Numbered from the stretch's first letter, positions 35,665 to 45,514 are shown. The stretch is DNA of 64,000 nucleotides from Alistipes sp. (GCA_017937125.1 JAGBEH010000008.1:62001-126000); one strand, 5' to 3'. Numbers and translations: made by a program. Notes: generated by a model from the letters alone, not told the origin.

Positions 35665-37101
35665 TCACCCCCTATGCTGCGGGCGCAACAAATCCTGCAC
35701 GACTTTTACGGGCGAGAACGTAGATATCGGGACATCGACGAAAACGGTAGTCCAATCGGCCATAGCACCGTTCCACAGCCCCGGCAACTCCTGCGCCCGC
35801 AACTCGCGGCCGCCGCTCGATTTCGACGATATGAAACCCGTCGAAGGGTCGGTATATCGCGTCAGGTCGAACTTCGACCCGTCGGCACGGCGCACACCGC
35901 ACACCAGATCCACGGGATTAAAGTGCGTGGCGTCTTTCATAAGGTACATATCTTCGGGCGCTATCTGGCTCGACTCGGCGATTTGCAGCGTCTGCGTGCC
36001 GTCGGCATTGGCCACCCAAAAAGGACCTCCGCCCGGCTCTCCCTCGTTGCGGACCATACCGCACACGCGCATCGGGCGGTCGAGCAAACGCTCCAGAAGA
36101 GCGGCATCGTAATCTTCGGGCAGGACTATCGACAGCTCCTCCCCGACGAAACGGGCGACTTCTTCCTTATCGGCCCTGCCGCCTCGCAGGGCGGCGAGAT
36201 GTTCGGCCGCAGCCCGCTGCAATTCGATGAGCACCCCTGCAAGAGCCTTCTTATACAGGACCGTATCCCCCTTGCGGGCATCGGTCGTAACGTTATCGAT
36301 GTTCTTGATGAATATTATGTCGGCATCTATCTCATTCAGATTCTCTATGAGGGCACCGTGTCCCGCGGGGCGAAACAGCAGCCCTCCGTCATCGGTGCGG
36401 AAAGGGGTGTTGTCGGGATTGACGGCAATGGTGTCGGTAGACGCTTTCTGCTCCGAGAACGAGATGTCGTATTTCACGCCGAAACGCCGCTCGTACATCG
36501 GCAGCTTCTCCTTCAGCAGGCTCTCGAAGCCCGCGCGATGCTCAGGGGATACCGTGAAATGAATTCTCACCGCACCCTGCGAAGCGGCATACATAGCCCC
36601 CTCGACGAGATGCTCCTCGACAGCCTTGCGGGCACCTTCCGGATAGGCGTGGAAAGTAACGAGTCCCTTGGGTTTCGAGCCGTAATCCAGTCCGTCGTTC
36701 ACAATGGCATCGACCTTGGCACGGTCGTCGGCATCGGAAGGCAGCACCTTCTCCAGTTCGGGCCAGAATGCGAATTCGGACAGATGCTCCAGCAGCAGAT
36801 CGATGCCCTTGCCGCGCTTGCCGTCATTGACGAACCCGAACAGCTCCTTGAACATTCGCGTAGCGGCACCCGATGCCGGCACGAACTTCACGATTTTCAA
36901 CCCCTCGGCCTCCCGTTCATACAGTTCGACGGCACGGTGCATCCTCTCCTCGGAAAGGCGCAATATGCCCCTCTCGGGCGATGCGGCGGCAACCGCCTTC
37001 AACGGGGGAAACCCGCATCGGAAATTCTCTATCTGGCGTTCCGCCTGCCCGACGGTCAGGCCGTGGGCCATTATCTGCGACTTATCTTTCTCGGTAAACA
37101 T
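35665..37101 (-). CDS. DUF4301 family protein
   Basis: 478 residues from ATG 37101 (MFTEKDKSQI). An ATG 21 nt upstream overlaps the -7 promoter element, so it cannot be the start of the same mRNA. Motifs include FVPASGAATRMFKELF near 71-86, HGALIENLNEIDADIIFIKNIDNV, and a C-terminal LPGLWNGAMADWTTVFV, read in segments. The family is restricted mainly to Bacteroidetes and has no assigned function. The GAATRMF-type loop and the later acidic block recall nucleotidyltransferase-like folds, but that is speculative. Confidence 0.85.
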   Translation of the reverse strand: MFTEKDKSQIMAHGLTVGQAERQIENFRCGFPPLKAVAAASPERGILRLSEERMHRAVELYEREAEGLKIVKFVPASGAATRMFKELFGFVNDGKRGKGIDLLLEHLSEFAFWPELEKVLPSDADDRAKVDAIVNDGLDYGSKPKGLVTFHAYPEGARKAVEEHLVEGAMYAASQGAVRIHFTVSPEHRAGFESLLKEKLPMYERRFGVKYDISFSEQKASTDTIAVNPDNTPFRTDDGGLLFRPAGHGALIENLNEIDADIIFIKNIDNVTTDARKGDTVLYKKALAGVLIELQRAAAEHLAALRGGRADKEEVARFVGEELSIVLPEDYDAALLERLLDRPMRVCGMVRNEGEPGGGPFWVANADGTQTLQIAESSQIAPEDMYLMKDATHFNPVDLVCGVRRADGSKFDLTRYTDPSTGFISSKSSGGRELRAQELPGLWNGAMADWTTVFVDVPISTFSPVKVVQDLLRPQHRG

Positions 37102-37119
37102 AATTCGATAAATATTTCC

Positions 37120-37127
37120 CAAAGGTA
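37120..37127 (-). promoter_or_regulatory. -7 element of the DUF4301 gene
   Basis: TACCTTTG on the minus strand, 18 nt before ATG 37101. A -33 element is not evident. Confidence 0.5.
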
Positions 37128-37140
37128 AGAAAATAATTCC

Positions 37141-37148
37141 TAACTTTG
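37141..37148 (+). promoter_or_regulatory. -7 element of murB
   Basis: TAACTTTG ends 5 nt before the murB ATG, which predicts a leaderless or almost leaderless mRNA. Confidence 0.5.
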
Positions 37149-37153
37149 CGACA

Positions 37154-38164
37154 ATGATCAGAAGTTTTGAAAATGCCGATTTGCGGGAGCGGAACAGCTT
37201 TCGGGCGGCACAACGTGCGGCGCGTCTGGCAGAATACGATTCGGCGGCCGAACTGCCGGAAGTATTCGAGCGCTACGGTATGCCGCAGTGGACCGTTTTG
37301 AGCGGCGGCAACAACATACTCTTCACCCGCGATTTCGACGGGCTGCTGCTGACACCCTGCGGCAAAACGATAACCGTCGCGGCCGAAAACGACGAAATGG
37401 CAATCGTCCGCGTCGATGCAGGCGTGGAATGGGACGATTTCGTCCGCTGGGCGACGGACCGCGGACTCTGGGGCATAGAAAACCTGTCCCTCATTCCGGG
37501 GAAAGTCGGTGCCGCACCCGTACAGAACATAGGCGCCTACGGGGTCGAGGTCAAGGATTCCGTCGTGGATGTCGAGATGTTCGTTCCCGACGCCTGCAAA
37601 TATGCCGTTCTGGCAGCCGAGCACTGCGCGTTCGGCTACCGTGAAAGCGTCTTCAAGCACACGCTGCGCAACAAGGTGGTAATAACGACCGTCGAGTTCA
37701 GACTATACAAATCGCCGCGGCCGATACTCGCATACGGGAATCTCGCCCGCGAGGTGGAAGCCCGCGGAGGGGCAACCCTCGCGAACATACGCGAAGCCGT
37801 ATGCGACATACGGCGCGCCAAGCTCCCCGACCCTGCGGTGACGGGCAATGCGGGCAGTTTCTTCAAGAACCCGATAGTGGACACGGCCGTTGCCGAACGC
37901 CTGCGCGAACGCTATCCCGAAATGCCGCTCTATGCCGTCCCAGAGGAGGGGAAAGTGAAACTCGCGGCGGGCTGGCTCATCGACAAGGCGGGGCTCAAAG
38001 GCTTCCGCGAAGGCAATGTGGGCGTTCACGACACCCAGGCACTCGTTCTGGTGAATCTCGGCGGCGCCACAGGCGGCGAAATCGCGGCTTTCGCAGACAA
38101 AATACGGCAGAGGGTCGAAGACGAATTCGGCATCGGGATAGATACTGAAGTAAACATATTGTGA
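37154..38164 (+). CDS. murB: UDP-N-acetylenolpyruvoylglucosamine reductase
   Basis: 336 residues. This FAD enzyme makes UDP-MurNAc, the second committed step of peptidoglycan synthesis. Motifs: LSGGNNILF (about 49-57), IPGKVGAAPVQNIGAYGVE (about 114-132), GNAGSFFKNP (about 233-242) and a C-terminal Glu region. The length and YGVE-type loop fit the type I form. It is first in a long plus-strand run and overlaps tilS by 4 nt if GTG is used there. Confidence 0.96.
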   Translation: MIRSFENADLRERNSFRAAQRAARLAEYDSAAELPEVFERYGMPQWTVLSGGNNILFTRDFDGLLLTPCGKTITVAAENDEMAIVRVDAGVEWDDFVRWATDRGLWGIENLSLIPGKVGAAPVQNIGAYGVEVKDSVVDVEMFVPDACKYAVLAAEHCAFGYRESVFKHTLRNKVVITTVEFRLYKSPRPILAYGNLAREVEARGGATLANIREAVCDIRRAKLPDPAVTGNAGSFFKNPIVDTAVAERLRERYPEMPLYAVPEEGKVKLAAGWLIDKAGLKGFREGNVGVHDTQALVLVNLGGATGGEIAAFADKIRQRVEDEFGIGIDTEVNIL

Positions 38165-39525
38165 CAATGGTTCCACACGACAGACAACTCGTAGACCGTT
38201 TTCAACAATACATTCGCGAAAACGGACTCTTCACCCGCGAAGACAAGATCCTGCTGACCGTTTCGGGCGGCGTGGATTCTATGGTTATGCTCTCCCTGTT
38301 CGCCCGCTGCGGCTACGACATAGGCATCGCCCACTGCAATTTCCAGCTGCGCGGCGCCGAAAGCGACGAGGACGAGACGGTCGTGGCCGAAGAGGCCGCG
38401 AAATACGGCGTAGTCTGCTACAACCGACGATTCGAGACCGCGGCGGAGATGGAGCGTACGGGCGATTCTATGGAGATGACGGCGCGCCGCCTGCGTTACG
38501 CGTGGTTCTATGAGCTGTGCGCCGAGCACGGCTACACCGCAATAGCCGTCGCGCACCACATAGACGACTCGATAGAGACGTTCTTCATCAACCTGCTGCG
38601 CGGCACGGGACTGCGCGGGCTGACGGGCATCAACAACCAGTTCGGCAAGGTGGTGCGGCCGATGATGTTCGCCACGCGCAAGGAGATCACCGAGTACGCC
38701 GTGGCCAACCGCATACCCTACCGCGAAGACTCGTCGAACCGCTCGACCAAATATCTGCGCAACAAGATACGCCTCGGTCTGGTCCCGATGATCCGCGAGA
38801 TAAACCCCAAGTTCACGATGCTGATGCGAGGGAACATCGACCACCTGACGGATGCCCAGCTCTTCATATCGCACGCCATAGATATGATACGCAAGACCGC
38901 CATCGACGAGCGGGACGGGACGTATACGCTGCACCTCGACCGCATCGACGGGGGATTTCCGATGAACTTCGTCATATACGAGCTGCTGAACTCCTCGTTC
39001 GGGTTCAAAAGCGACGTAACGGGACAGCTGTGCAAGGCTCTCGAGGAGGGGCGGTCGAACAAACGCTTCTACTCGAAGGAGTATGTGGCCTACATCGAAC
39101 GCGGCGACGTAGTAATAGCCCCCGTTTCCGAAGACGACGACTGCGAGACGACGGTCGAGGCCGATGCGCTCCGCTCTTATTGCGGCAATTCCGTCCTGTT
39201 TTTCGAACGCACGGACATCGATCTCATAAAGAACTTCGGAGTTCCCGAGAACACGGCGCAGGTCGATGCCGACAAGCTGAAATATCCGCTGACCCTGCGG
39301 CGCTGGCGCAGCGGCGACAGGTTCATACCTTTCGGGATGAGCGGATACAAAAAGGTCAGCGACTTTCTGACCGACTGCAAGGCCACGGCGCTGGAGCGCA
39401 AGCGCCAGTTCGTACTGGTCTCGGGCGGCGATATCGTATGGCTCGTAGGGCGCCGCATAGACGACCGCTACCGTCTGACATCCGAAACGGAAAATGTCCT
39501 GAGAATAACGCGCGAAATCTTATAA
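38161..39525 (+). CDS. tilS: tRNA(Ile)-lysidine synthase
   Basis: 454 residues. It modifies C34 of tRNA-Ile(CAU) with lysine, using ATP. The PP-loop SGGVDS is at 35-40, followed by HCNFQLRGAESDED (about 60-73) and AVAHHIDDSIETFFINLLRG read in segments. A TilS C-terminal domain (about 370-450) is present. It may start at GTG 38161, overlapping murB (GTGA), or at ATG 38167. Confidence 0.95.
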   Translation: MTMVPHDRQLVDRFQQYIRENGLFTREDKILLTVSGGVDSMVMLSLFARCGYDIGIAHCNFQLRGAESDEDETVVAEEAAKYGVVCYNRRFETAAEMERTGDSMEMTARRLRYAWFYELCAEHGYTAIAVAHHIDDSIETFFINLLRGTGLRGLTGINNQFGKVVRPMMFATRKEITEYAVANRIPYREDSSNRSTKYLRNKIRLGLVPMIREINPKFTMLMRGNIDHLTDAQLFISHAIDMIRKTAIDERDGTYTLHLDRIDGGFPMNFVIYELLNSSFGFKSDVTGQLCKALEEGRSNKRFYSKEYVAYIERGDVVIAPVSEDDDCETTVEADALRSYCGNSVLFFERTDIDLIKNFGVPENTAQVDADKLKYPLTLRRWRSGDRFIPFGMSGYKKVSDFLTDCKATALERKRQFVLVSGGDIVWLVGRRIDDRYRLTSETENVLRITREIL

Positions 39526-39532
39526 CCGCGAT

Positions 39533-40603
39533 ATGGCAAAGAGTACGATACGCTTCAAGGATTCGGTCGCGGAATTCGACCGCATTTCGAAACAGACGGC
39601 CGCCCGCAAGTTCGCGCCCGTCTACCTGCTGATGGGCGAAGAGTCGTATTTCATCGACCGCCTGTGCGAACAGCTTGCCGCAACCGTGCTGAACGAGGCC
39701 GAACGCTCGTTCAACCAGATAACCCTCTACGGCAAGGACAGCGACGCGGGTACGGTGGTCAATTTCTGCCGCCAGATGCCGATGATGGGCAGTTACGAGG
39801 TCATCATACTCAAGGAAGCCCAGCAACTGCGCGACCTCGACAAGCTGTCGCTCTACACCTCCAAGCCCTCGGCCACGACCGTTCTGGTAATATGCCATAA
39901 GGAGAAGAATCTCGACAAGCGCTCGTCGCTCTACAAAAGCATAGCCGACAAGGGCGTCGTATTCGAATCGGTACGCCCGCGCGACTACGAAATAGGGCCG
40001 TGGCTGTCGGACTTCATAGCGCAAAAAGGATGCTCGATAAGCTCCAAAGCGCTGTCGATGCTCACGGACCACCTCGGCACCGACATCTCGAAAATATCGA
40101 ACGAGCTGACCAAGCTGCTCGTCTCGCTGCCCGAGGGCACGAAGCAGATAACCGACGCGCATATCGAGGAGAATGTCGGCATATCCAAGGATTTCAACAA
40201 TTTCGAGTTATGCAAGGCAGTGGCGGCCAAAGATATGAAGCGCTCGCTGACCATAGCCGAGCATTTCGCCCGCAACCCGAAGGACAACCCGCTGCTGGTC
40301 ACGATTCTCGCGCTGTTCGGACAGTTCCGCGAGATATTCATCATAAATTACCTGCGCTGGCAGTCGCGGCGCAAGCAGGTGCCGTTCCCGAGCGATGCGG
40401 AGTTGATGCGCATAGTGAAGACCAACAACATATATGCGTTAGGCGAGCTGAAACAGAACTCGGCGCAGTGGCCCAACACCAAAGTATTCAACATTCTGGG
40501 GCTTCTGCGCGAATACGATGCCAAGAGCAAGGGCGTGAATGCGGGCGGCGCGACCGAGGGCGAACTGCTGCGCGAGCTGCTGCTTAAAATATTCATGCAA
40601 TGA
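39533..40603 (+). CDS. holA: DNA polymerase III subunit delta
   Basis: 356 residues. It is the clamp-loader subunit that opens the beta clamp. The N-terminal AAA+ domain starts at FAPVYLLMGEESYFIDRL (about 27-44), the degenerate sensor region follows, and the helical C-terminal domain is DNPLLVTILALFGQFREIF-like. It lacks Walker A, as expected for delta. It ends in an ATGA overlap with the next gene. Confidence 0.92.
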   Translation: MAKSTIRFKDSVAEFDRISKQTAARKFAPVYLLMGEESYFIDRLCEQLAATVLNEAERSFNQITLYGKDSDAGTVVNFCRQMPMMGSYEVIILKEAQQLRDLDKLSLYTSKPSATTVLVICHKEKNLDKRSSLYKSIADKGVVFESVRPRDYEIGPWLSDFIAQKGCSISSKALSMLTDHLGTDISKISNELTKLLVSLPEGTKQITDAHIEENVGISKDFNNFELCKAVAAKDMKRSLTIAEHFARNPKDNPLLVTILALFGQFREIFIINYLRWQSRRKQVPFPSDAELMRIVKTNNIYALGELKQNSAQWPNTKVFNILGLLREYDAKSKGVNAGGATEGELLRELLLKIFMQ

Positions 40604-41352
40604 AATCGCTCCCCTGCTGCATAGACGGCCGCCGAGCCGACCTCGGCGAGTATCCGGACGGATTGTACGTATATCAGGACATCCGCACCGAGGGGCATCG
40701 TCCGCTGAACCTCCCGCGACACATATTCTACCTTCAGGACGCCGCCCGCGAACTGTTCGGCACAGTTCCCGACATCGACGAGCGGACGCTCGAAGCATCC
40801 GTATCGAGTCTGTTGAAAGAAAACGATTACCCGTCGGCTATGCCGTCGCACATCACGTTGCGCCATTACCTCTCGGGGCAGACGGTAATCGCGGCACGCG
40901 AGACCTCGCCCTACCGACGTATGACTATGCGCACGATATTCCCTGCGGCCGCCGTAATAGACTATGACATCCCGTTCTCGGCGCAGCCGTCCTCTTTGCG
41001 AGAGGCGGCACGCGGGACGGCCGCACTGCGTGCCGCCGCTGCGGGCGCGGGGACCGTTTTGCAGCGCACATCCTCGGGCTGCATCGCGGCTGCGGACGAC
41101 GCCCGCCCCTTCGCGGTGGTCGGGCGGGAGATAATAATGCCCGACACGCTGCCGTCCGTGTGGTCGGAGATTGCCGTGGCGGCCGTCCGCAAGGCAGGCT
41201 TCGCACCGGTGACGGAGACGATAACCGACGAGCTGCTCGCCCGTGCCGACGAACTGTTCTACGTAGACCACAGAGGCCTTACGGCCGTATCGCGCTGCGG
41301 CGGACGGGCATATATGCACATAATCGCCGAACGCGTAGGCGAAAACCTGTAA
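40600..41352 (+). CDS. Class IV aminotransferase-fold protein, catalytic lysine not evident
   Basis: 250 residues. The C-terminal half follows the fold-type IV PLP enzyme layout: a strand-turn with VLQRTSSGCIAA, a helix WSEIAVAAVRKAGFAPVTETIT, then ADELFYVDHRGLTAVSRCGGRAY. These mimic the ADEvf..t..gi.pV pattern of branched-chain or D-amino-acid aminotransferases and aminodeoxychorismate lyase. The segment where the PLP lysine should be (about 130-150) is Ala/Arg-rich without Lys, so it may be inactive or changed in function. It is coupled to holA by ATGA. Confidence 0.55.
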   Translation: MKSLPCCIDGRRADLGEYPDGLYVYQDIRTEGHRPLNLPRHIFYLQDAARELFGTVPDIDERTLEASVSSLLKENDYPSAMPSHITLRHYLSGQTVIAARETSPYRRMTMRTIFPAAAVIDYDIPFSAQPSSLREAARGTAALRAAAAGAGTVLQRTSSGCIAAADDARPFAVVGREIIMPDTLPSVWSEIAVAAVRKAGFAPVTETITDELLARADELFYVDHRGLTAVSRCGGRAYMHIIAERVGENL

Positions 41353-41431
41353 AGCCGATTTTCTCGAAAATATATAACCCGCCACGATTTTCACGGCCTA
41401 TTTTTACGTACCTACGTTAAAATAACAGGCT

Positions 41432-42016
41432 ATGAAAAAATTTCTCTTTATCTATGCACTCTGCGCGACTGCACTCGCCGCGTGGGGGCTGCGTTTCGTC
41501 GCAGAGACGAGACGTCTCGAAAACAACCAGACGGCGCTGTGCGAGGAGATCGCACGCTATCGGACCGAGCTGGACGAAGAAGCCGCCTCGGTCAGAGCCT
41601 TACGGCTGCGATGCGAAGAGTACCGCAAACTGCGCGGCGAAGATGCCAGACGCATCCGCGAGCTCGGCATACGAATACGCAGGCTCGAAAGCACCGCCTT
41701 GACGGCGACCGAAACCCGTACGGAATTGCAGACGATAATCCGCGACACCGTCATACGGCATGATACGCTGCGGGTTTTCCACTGGAGCGACCGATGGGTT
41801 CGTGTGGACGGACGCATACTCCGCGACTCCGTGGAGTGCTCCGTCGAGAGCAGGGACACCCTTCGGCAGATAGTCCACCGCATTCCGCGCCGCTTCCTGT
41901 TCATACGATACGGCACCAAAGGAATACGGCAGGAGATAATATGCTCGAACCCGCATACGAAGATCGCATATTCGGAATACATCGAGCTGGAACGCCGCGG
42001 GAAACGCAAAAAATAG
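41432..42016 (+). CDS. Hypothetical membrane-anchored coiled-coil protein (DUF6549-like)
   Basis: 194 residues. One N-terminal hydrophobic segment (about 4-20) precedes an Arg/Glu-rich coiled coil (about 25-90). A conserved-looking core follows: RDTVIRHDTLRVF, DSVECSVESRDTL and a C-terminal SNPHTKI (about 168-174). The layout resembles DUF6549 proteins of Bacteroidetes, often seen near phage or mobile genes; this similarity is from memory. No phage genes are near. Function unknown. Confidence 0.55.
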   Translation: MKKFLFIYALCATALAAWGLRFVAETRRLENNQTALCEEIARYRTELDEEAASVRALRLRCEEYRKLRGEDARRIRELGIRIRRLESTALTATETRTELQTIIRDTVIRHDTLRVFHWSDRWVRVDGRILRDSVECSVESRDTLRQIVHRIPRRFLFIRYGTKGIRQEIICSNPHTKIAYSEYIELERRGKRKK

Positions 42017-42047
42017 CCCCGATCAACCGGTTATTGCAAATTATTTC

Positions 42048-42055
42048 TATCTTTG
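42048..42055 (+). promoter_or_regulatory. -7 element of coaD
   Basis: TATCTTTG ends 4 nt before the coaD ATG, predicting a leaderless transcript. No -33 match. Confidence 0.5.
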
Positions 42056-42059
42056 CCGT

Positions 42060-42536
42060 ATGGAGCATATAAATACGGTAGTTTTTCCAGGGTCGTTCGA
42101 CCCTTTCACCCGCGGGCATGCGGCTGTGGTCGAGGAGGCCTTGCGCATATTCGACAAGGTGGTGATAGGCATCGGCGACAATGTATCCAAAAACGGACTT
42201 ATGCCTATAGAGAAGCGTATGGAGCTGATACGCGACCTCTATGCCGACAATCCCCGTGTCGAAGCGGACATATACGCCTCACTGACGGGCGACTTCGCGC
42301 GTAAGCAGGGCGCCCGCGCCATAGTGCGCGGCGTGCGTACGGGATACGACATAGAGTACGAGCAGAATATGGCCGCGATAAACAAACGTCTCTACCCCGA
42401 CATCACGACGGTAATACTCTGTACACCGGCCGAATTATCGCACATATCGTCGAGCGTCGTGCGCGAGCTGCTGTCGTTCGGCCGCAATGTGGATGAATTT
42501 ATGCCCCGAGGAGTGGACATTTACAAATATTTATAG
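42060..42536 (+). CDS. coaD: Phosphopantetheine adenylyltransferase
   Basis: 158 residues. It converts 4'-phosphopantetheine and ATP to dephospho-CoA. The nucleotidyltransferase motif [11 protein letters not shown] is at 10-20 and the [10 protein letters not shown]-type motif is near 126-135. The start is set by the short strand before PGSFDP. It lies 8 nt before lpxD. Confidence 0.97.
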   Translation: MEHINTVVFPGSFDPFTRGHAAVVEEALRIFDKVVIGIGDNVSKNGLMPIEKRMELIRDLYADNPRVEADIYASLTGDFARKQGARAIVRGVRTGYDIEYEQNMAAINKRLYPDITTVILCTPAELSHISSSVVRELLSFGRNVDEFMPRGVDIYKYL

Positions 42537-42544
42537 AATCAAAT

Positions 42545-43564
42545 ATGGAATTTACAGCGGAGATGATCGCAGGGCTGCTTCAGGGCGAAGTCGTCGGCGA
42601 CAAAAATACCAAGGTACATACCGTATCCTCGATAGAGGACGGCAAAGAGGGGGCGCTCGCATATCTCGCGAACCCTAAATACGAACCGTTCATATACACG
42701 ACGAAAGCGTCGATAGTCCTCGTAAGCAAGGATTTCCGACCCAAAGAGGAGGTGGGCGCAACGCTCATCAGAGTAGCTGACGTAGGCGCCTGCATAGTGC
42801 AGCTGCTGGCGGCATATGATGCCGCACGCCCCCAGAAGACGGGCATAAGCGCGAAGTGTTCGATTTCGGAGAAAGCGACCGTAGGCGCGAACTGCTACGT
42901 AGGCGATTTCGCCGTAATCGAAGCAGGGGCTGTAATAGGCGACAACGTGAAGATATACCCGCAATGCTACATAGGCGACGGCGCGGTCATAGGCGACGGT
43001 ACGAAAATATACGCAGGGGTGAAAATCTACGAGGGCTGCCGCATAGGCCGCAACTGCATAATCCACGCGGGGGCCGTAATAGGCGCCGACGGCTTCGGAT
43101 TCGCGCCCAATGCGCAGGGAGGCTTCGACAAGATTCCGCAGTTGGGCAATGTGATAATAGAGGACGACGTGGAGATAGGCGCCAACACCTGCATCGACAG
43201 GGCCAAAACCGACTCGACGATAATACGCCGCGGCGTCAAGCTCGACAACCTGATACAGATAGGGCACAACGTACAGATCGGGGCCAACACCGTTTCGTCG
43301 GCGCAGACGGGCATCGCGGGCACTTCGAAGGTGGGCAGCAACTGTTTCCTTGCGGGGCAGGTCGGCATCGCGGACCACGTAACCGTCGGCGACCGCGTGA
43401 AGATAGGCTCGAAGAGCGGCATCGACAAGAATGTCCCCGACGACGAGGTACGTATGGGTTACCCCGCGTTGCCGGGGCTGTCGTTCCACCGCTCGTCGGC
43501 CGTATACAAACGACTGCCCGAATTGGAACGCCGCGTGAACGAGTTGGAGAAAAAGATGCGGTAG
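42545..43564 (+). CDS. lpxD: UDP-3-O-acylglucosamine N-acyltransferase
   Basis: 339 residues. It adds the second hydroxyacyl chain in lipid A synthesis. An N-terminal uridine-binding domain (about 1-100) precedes a left-handed beta helix of hexapeptide repeats (about 100-310). The catalytic His is in [11 protein letters not shown]-terminal helical tail ([15 protein letters not shown]) closes the trimer. It presumably shares the coaD transcript. Confidence 0.96.
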   Translation: MEFTAEMIAGLLQGEVVGDKNTKVHTVSSIEDGKEGALAYLANPKYEPFIYTTKASIVLVSKDFRPKEEVGATLIRVADVGACIVQLLAAYDAARPQKTGISAKCSISEKATVGANCYVGDFAVIEAGAVIGDNVKIYPQCYIGDGAVIGDGTKIYAGVKIYEGCRIGRNCIIHAGAVIGADGFGFAPNAQGGFDKIPQLGNVIIEDDVEIGANTCIDRAKTDSTIIRRGVKLDNLIQIGHNVQIGANTVSSAQTGIAGTSKVGSNCFLAGQVGIADHVTVGDRVKIGSKSGIDKNVPDDEVRMGYPALPGLSFHRSSAVYKRLPELERRVNELEKKMR

Positions 43565-43567
43565 CGG

Positions 43568-44215
43568 ATGTCCGACGGGGGGAAATATCGGATTATGGGC
43601 ATCGACCCCGGTACGAATTATATGGGGTACGGCGTACTCGAGGTCGAGGGCAGGCTCGTGCGCTCGATAGTGTTGGGCGACATCGACCTGCACAAGACGG
43701 ACGATCCGTACGAGAAGCTGCGATATATTTTCCGGCGTGTCTGTGCATTGATCGAGGAGTACGGGCCGAGCGAAGTGGCGCTCGAATCGCCGTTTTTCGG
43801 CGAAAATGTCCAAAGTATGCTCAAGCTCGGCCGCGCGCAGGGCGTAGCTATGGCAGCGGCATTGAGCCACGACCGCCCCGTATTCGAATATGCCCCCACG
43901 CGCATAAAGCAGGCGATAACGGGCATCGGCTCGGCATCCAAAGAGCAGGTGGCGGCGATAATCCGCCGTCTGCTGAAGATATCGGACACTCCGCGCAGGC
44001 TCGATGCTACGGACGGTATGGCAGTTGCATTATGTCACTTCTTCATAACGACGAGCCCGCTGAACGACGCTATGGGTGAGGAGCGCATAAAGGGTCTCGG
44101 GGGCGACAAGAAGGCCGCCAAACGCGGCAGCTCCTCGTGGGAGAAGTTCCTGCGCGAGAACCCCGACAGAGAGATAAAACGGAATACGAACAATAAAAAA
44201 CTGACGGATTTATGA
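43568..44215 (+). CDS. ruvC: Crossover junction endodeoxyribonuclease RuvC
   Basis: 215 residues. It resolves Holliday junctions. The catalytic D13 is in MGIDPGTN, the second acid in EVALESPFFG (about 75-83), with the C-terminal catalytic HxxD-like region DATDGMAVALCH (about 147-158). A basic C-terminal tail of about 40 residues is longer than in E. coli. An alternative ATG is at 43595. It overlaps the next gene by 4 nt. Confidence 0.95.
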   Translation: MSDGGKYRIMGIDPGTNYMGYGVLEVEGRLVRSIVLGDIDLHKTDDPYEKLRYIFRRVCALIEEYGPSEVALESPFFGENVQSMLKLGRAQGVAMAAALSHDRPVFEYAPTRIKQAITGIGSASKEQVAAIIRRLLKISDTPRRLDATDGMAVALCHFFITTSPLNDAMGEERIKGLGGDKKAAKRGSSSWEKFLRENPDREIKRNTNNKKLTDL

Positions 44216-45279
44216 AAAGAATTATGATCGCCCTGCTTTCGATCGCCGCGTTATGCGGTTGTCGGGGCGTAAGCTACAACATCAAAGGAACGTTGTCGCA
44301 GGACATCGGCGGCGAAGTCTATCTCATCTCGGCCGACAGCGACCGTGCGACGCTCGCCTCGGCAAAAATCAACCCCGACGACGGCTCGTTCTCGATCAAA
44401 GGCAAGGTGGACGAACCTATGCTGGCAATCCTTACCGACGACAACGAGAACCCGATAACGGCGCTGTTCATCGAAAGCGGCAAAATAACCGTCGCCTACG
44501 ATGAAGAGCACAACGACTACAACCCTTCGGGAACGGTATCTAACGACAATTTCGTGGCGGCCAACGAACGTCTGAACGAGTTGCAGAGACGATTCTACGA
44601 GAAATCGCAAGCAGGGTTCGAGCAGGAGGAGGACCAGCAGAAACTTATAGACGAGTACAATGCGGCGGTCAAGGATATTATCGACCGGAATCAGGACAAC
44701 CTGCTCGGAGCGTATTTCTTCGCGCGCATCGAGAGCAGCAGTCTCGAGCCTGCCGAAATCCGCGAGCGCATAGCCAAGTTTCCCAAGAAGCTGCGCGAGA
44801 CCAAGATGCTCAGGGAGCTCGACGAATATGCGATAAACTGCGCCAAAACCGACATAGGCCAACCCTACATCGAGATTGCGGCCAAGGACGACGACGATGC
44901 GACGGTTACGCTGTCGTCCCTCGTAGGCGACGGCAAATGGGTGCTCGTCGATTTCTGGGCCACGTGGTGCGGGCCTTGCCGCGGTGAGATACCCTATCTC
45001 AAGGCCGCTTACGGGAAATATGCCGACAAGGGGCTGGTAATTTACGGCGTATCGCTCGACAACGACATCGAAGGCTGGAAGGATTTCATCGAAGAGAACG
45101 AAATGACGTGGATAAACGTACTCGGCATCGACGAAGACAAGGAGAGTCCCGCGGCCGACGCATATGCCGTAAGGTCGATACCGACCAATTTCCTTATCTC
45201 GCCCGACGGCAAAATCGCATACAAGAACCTGCGCGGAGAGAATATCGAGAATACGCTTTCGGAGATATTTGCAGAATAG
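44212..45279 (+). CDS. TlpA-like thioredoxin-fold lipoprotein with DUF4369 domain
   Basis: 355 residues. Lipoprotein signal (C17). The N-terminal DUF4369-type beta domain occupies about 20-120, then a helical linker. The C-terminal thioredoxin domain has WCGPC at 252-256 and the cis-Pro loop RSIPTNFL. It is probably an envelope thiol-disulfide reductase, perhaps for cytochrome or protein maturation. The architecture is common in Bacteroidetes. It is the last gene of the plus-strand run. Confidence 0.9.
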   Translation: MKRIMIALLSIAALCGCRGVSYNIKGTLSQDIGGEVYLISADSDRATLASAKINPDDGSFSIKGKVDEPMLAILTDDNENPITALFIESGKITVAYDEEHNDYNPSGTVSNDNFVAANERLNELQRRFYEKSQAGFEQEEDQQKLIDEYNAAVKDIIDRNQDNLLGAYFFARIESSSLEPAEIRERIAKFPKKLRETKMLRELDEYAINCAKTDIGQPYIEIAAKDDDDATVTLSSLVGDGKWVLVDFWATWCGPCRGEIPYLKAAYGKYADKGLVIYGVSLDNDIEGWKDFIEENEMTWINVLGIDEDKESPAADAYAVRSIPTNFLISPDGKIAYKNLRGENIENTLSEIFAE

Positions 45280-45364
45280 CCGTTGATACTCAGATTATTG
45301 ACATCACGACCTCGTACGACGGCATAAAGCGGATGCAATTTATTTGCAATTTTTACCCCGAAAA

Positions 45365-45396
45365 TTTGCGAGTAACCGAAAAATAGACTACATTTG
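45365..45396 (+). promoter_or_regulatory. Promoter of tRNA-Arg
   Basis: TTTG (45365-45368) and TACATTTG (45389-45396) are 20 nt apart, an exact consensus. Confidence 0.85.
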
Positions 45397-45408
45397 CATT
45401 CGCAATTC

Positions 45409-45482
45409 GGCACCGTAGCTTAATTGAATAGAGCATCTGACTACGGATCAGAAGGTTACAGGTTTGAGTCCTGTCGGTGTCA
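45409..45482 (+). tRNA. tRNA-Arg (anticodon ACG)
   Basis: 74 nt. Acceptor stem GGCACCG/CGGTGTC, anticodon stem TCTGA/TCAGA around loop CTACGGA (anticodon ACG), T arm ACAGG-TTTGAGT-CCTGT. CCA is not encoded. Confidence 0.95.
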
Positions 45483-45485
45483 CAC

Positions 45486-45514
45486 AGAAAGAGAGCCTTA
45501 CAGGTTCTCTTTCT
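45486..45514 (+). terminator. Hairpin after tRNA-Arg, probable terminator
   Basis: AGAAAGAGAGCC pairs with GGTTCTCTTTCT around TTACA with one G-T pair, followed by TTGCGTTTTA. It starts 4 nt after the tRNA. Confidence 0.6.

Noticed and set aside
43574-43579. Six-G run just after the ruvC start as a fourth switch tract
   Set aside because: The run is short, the gene is intact and housekeeping, and such a length is not unusual at this base composition.
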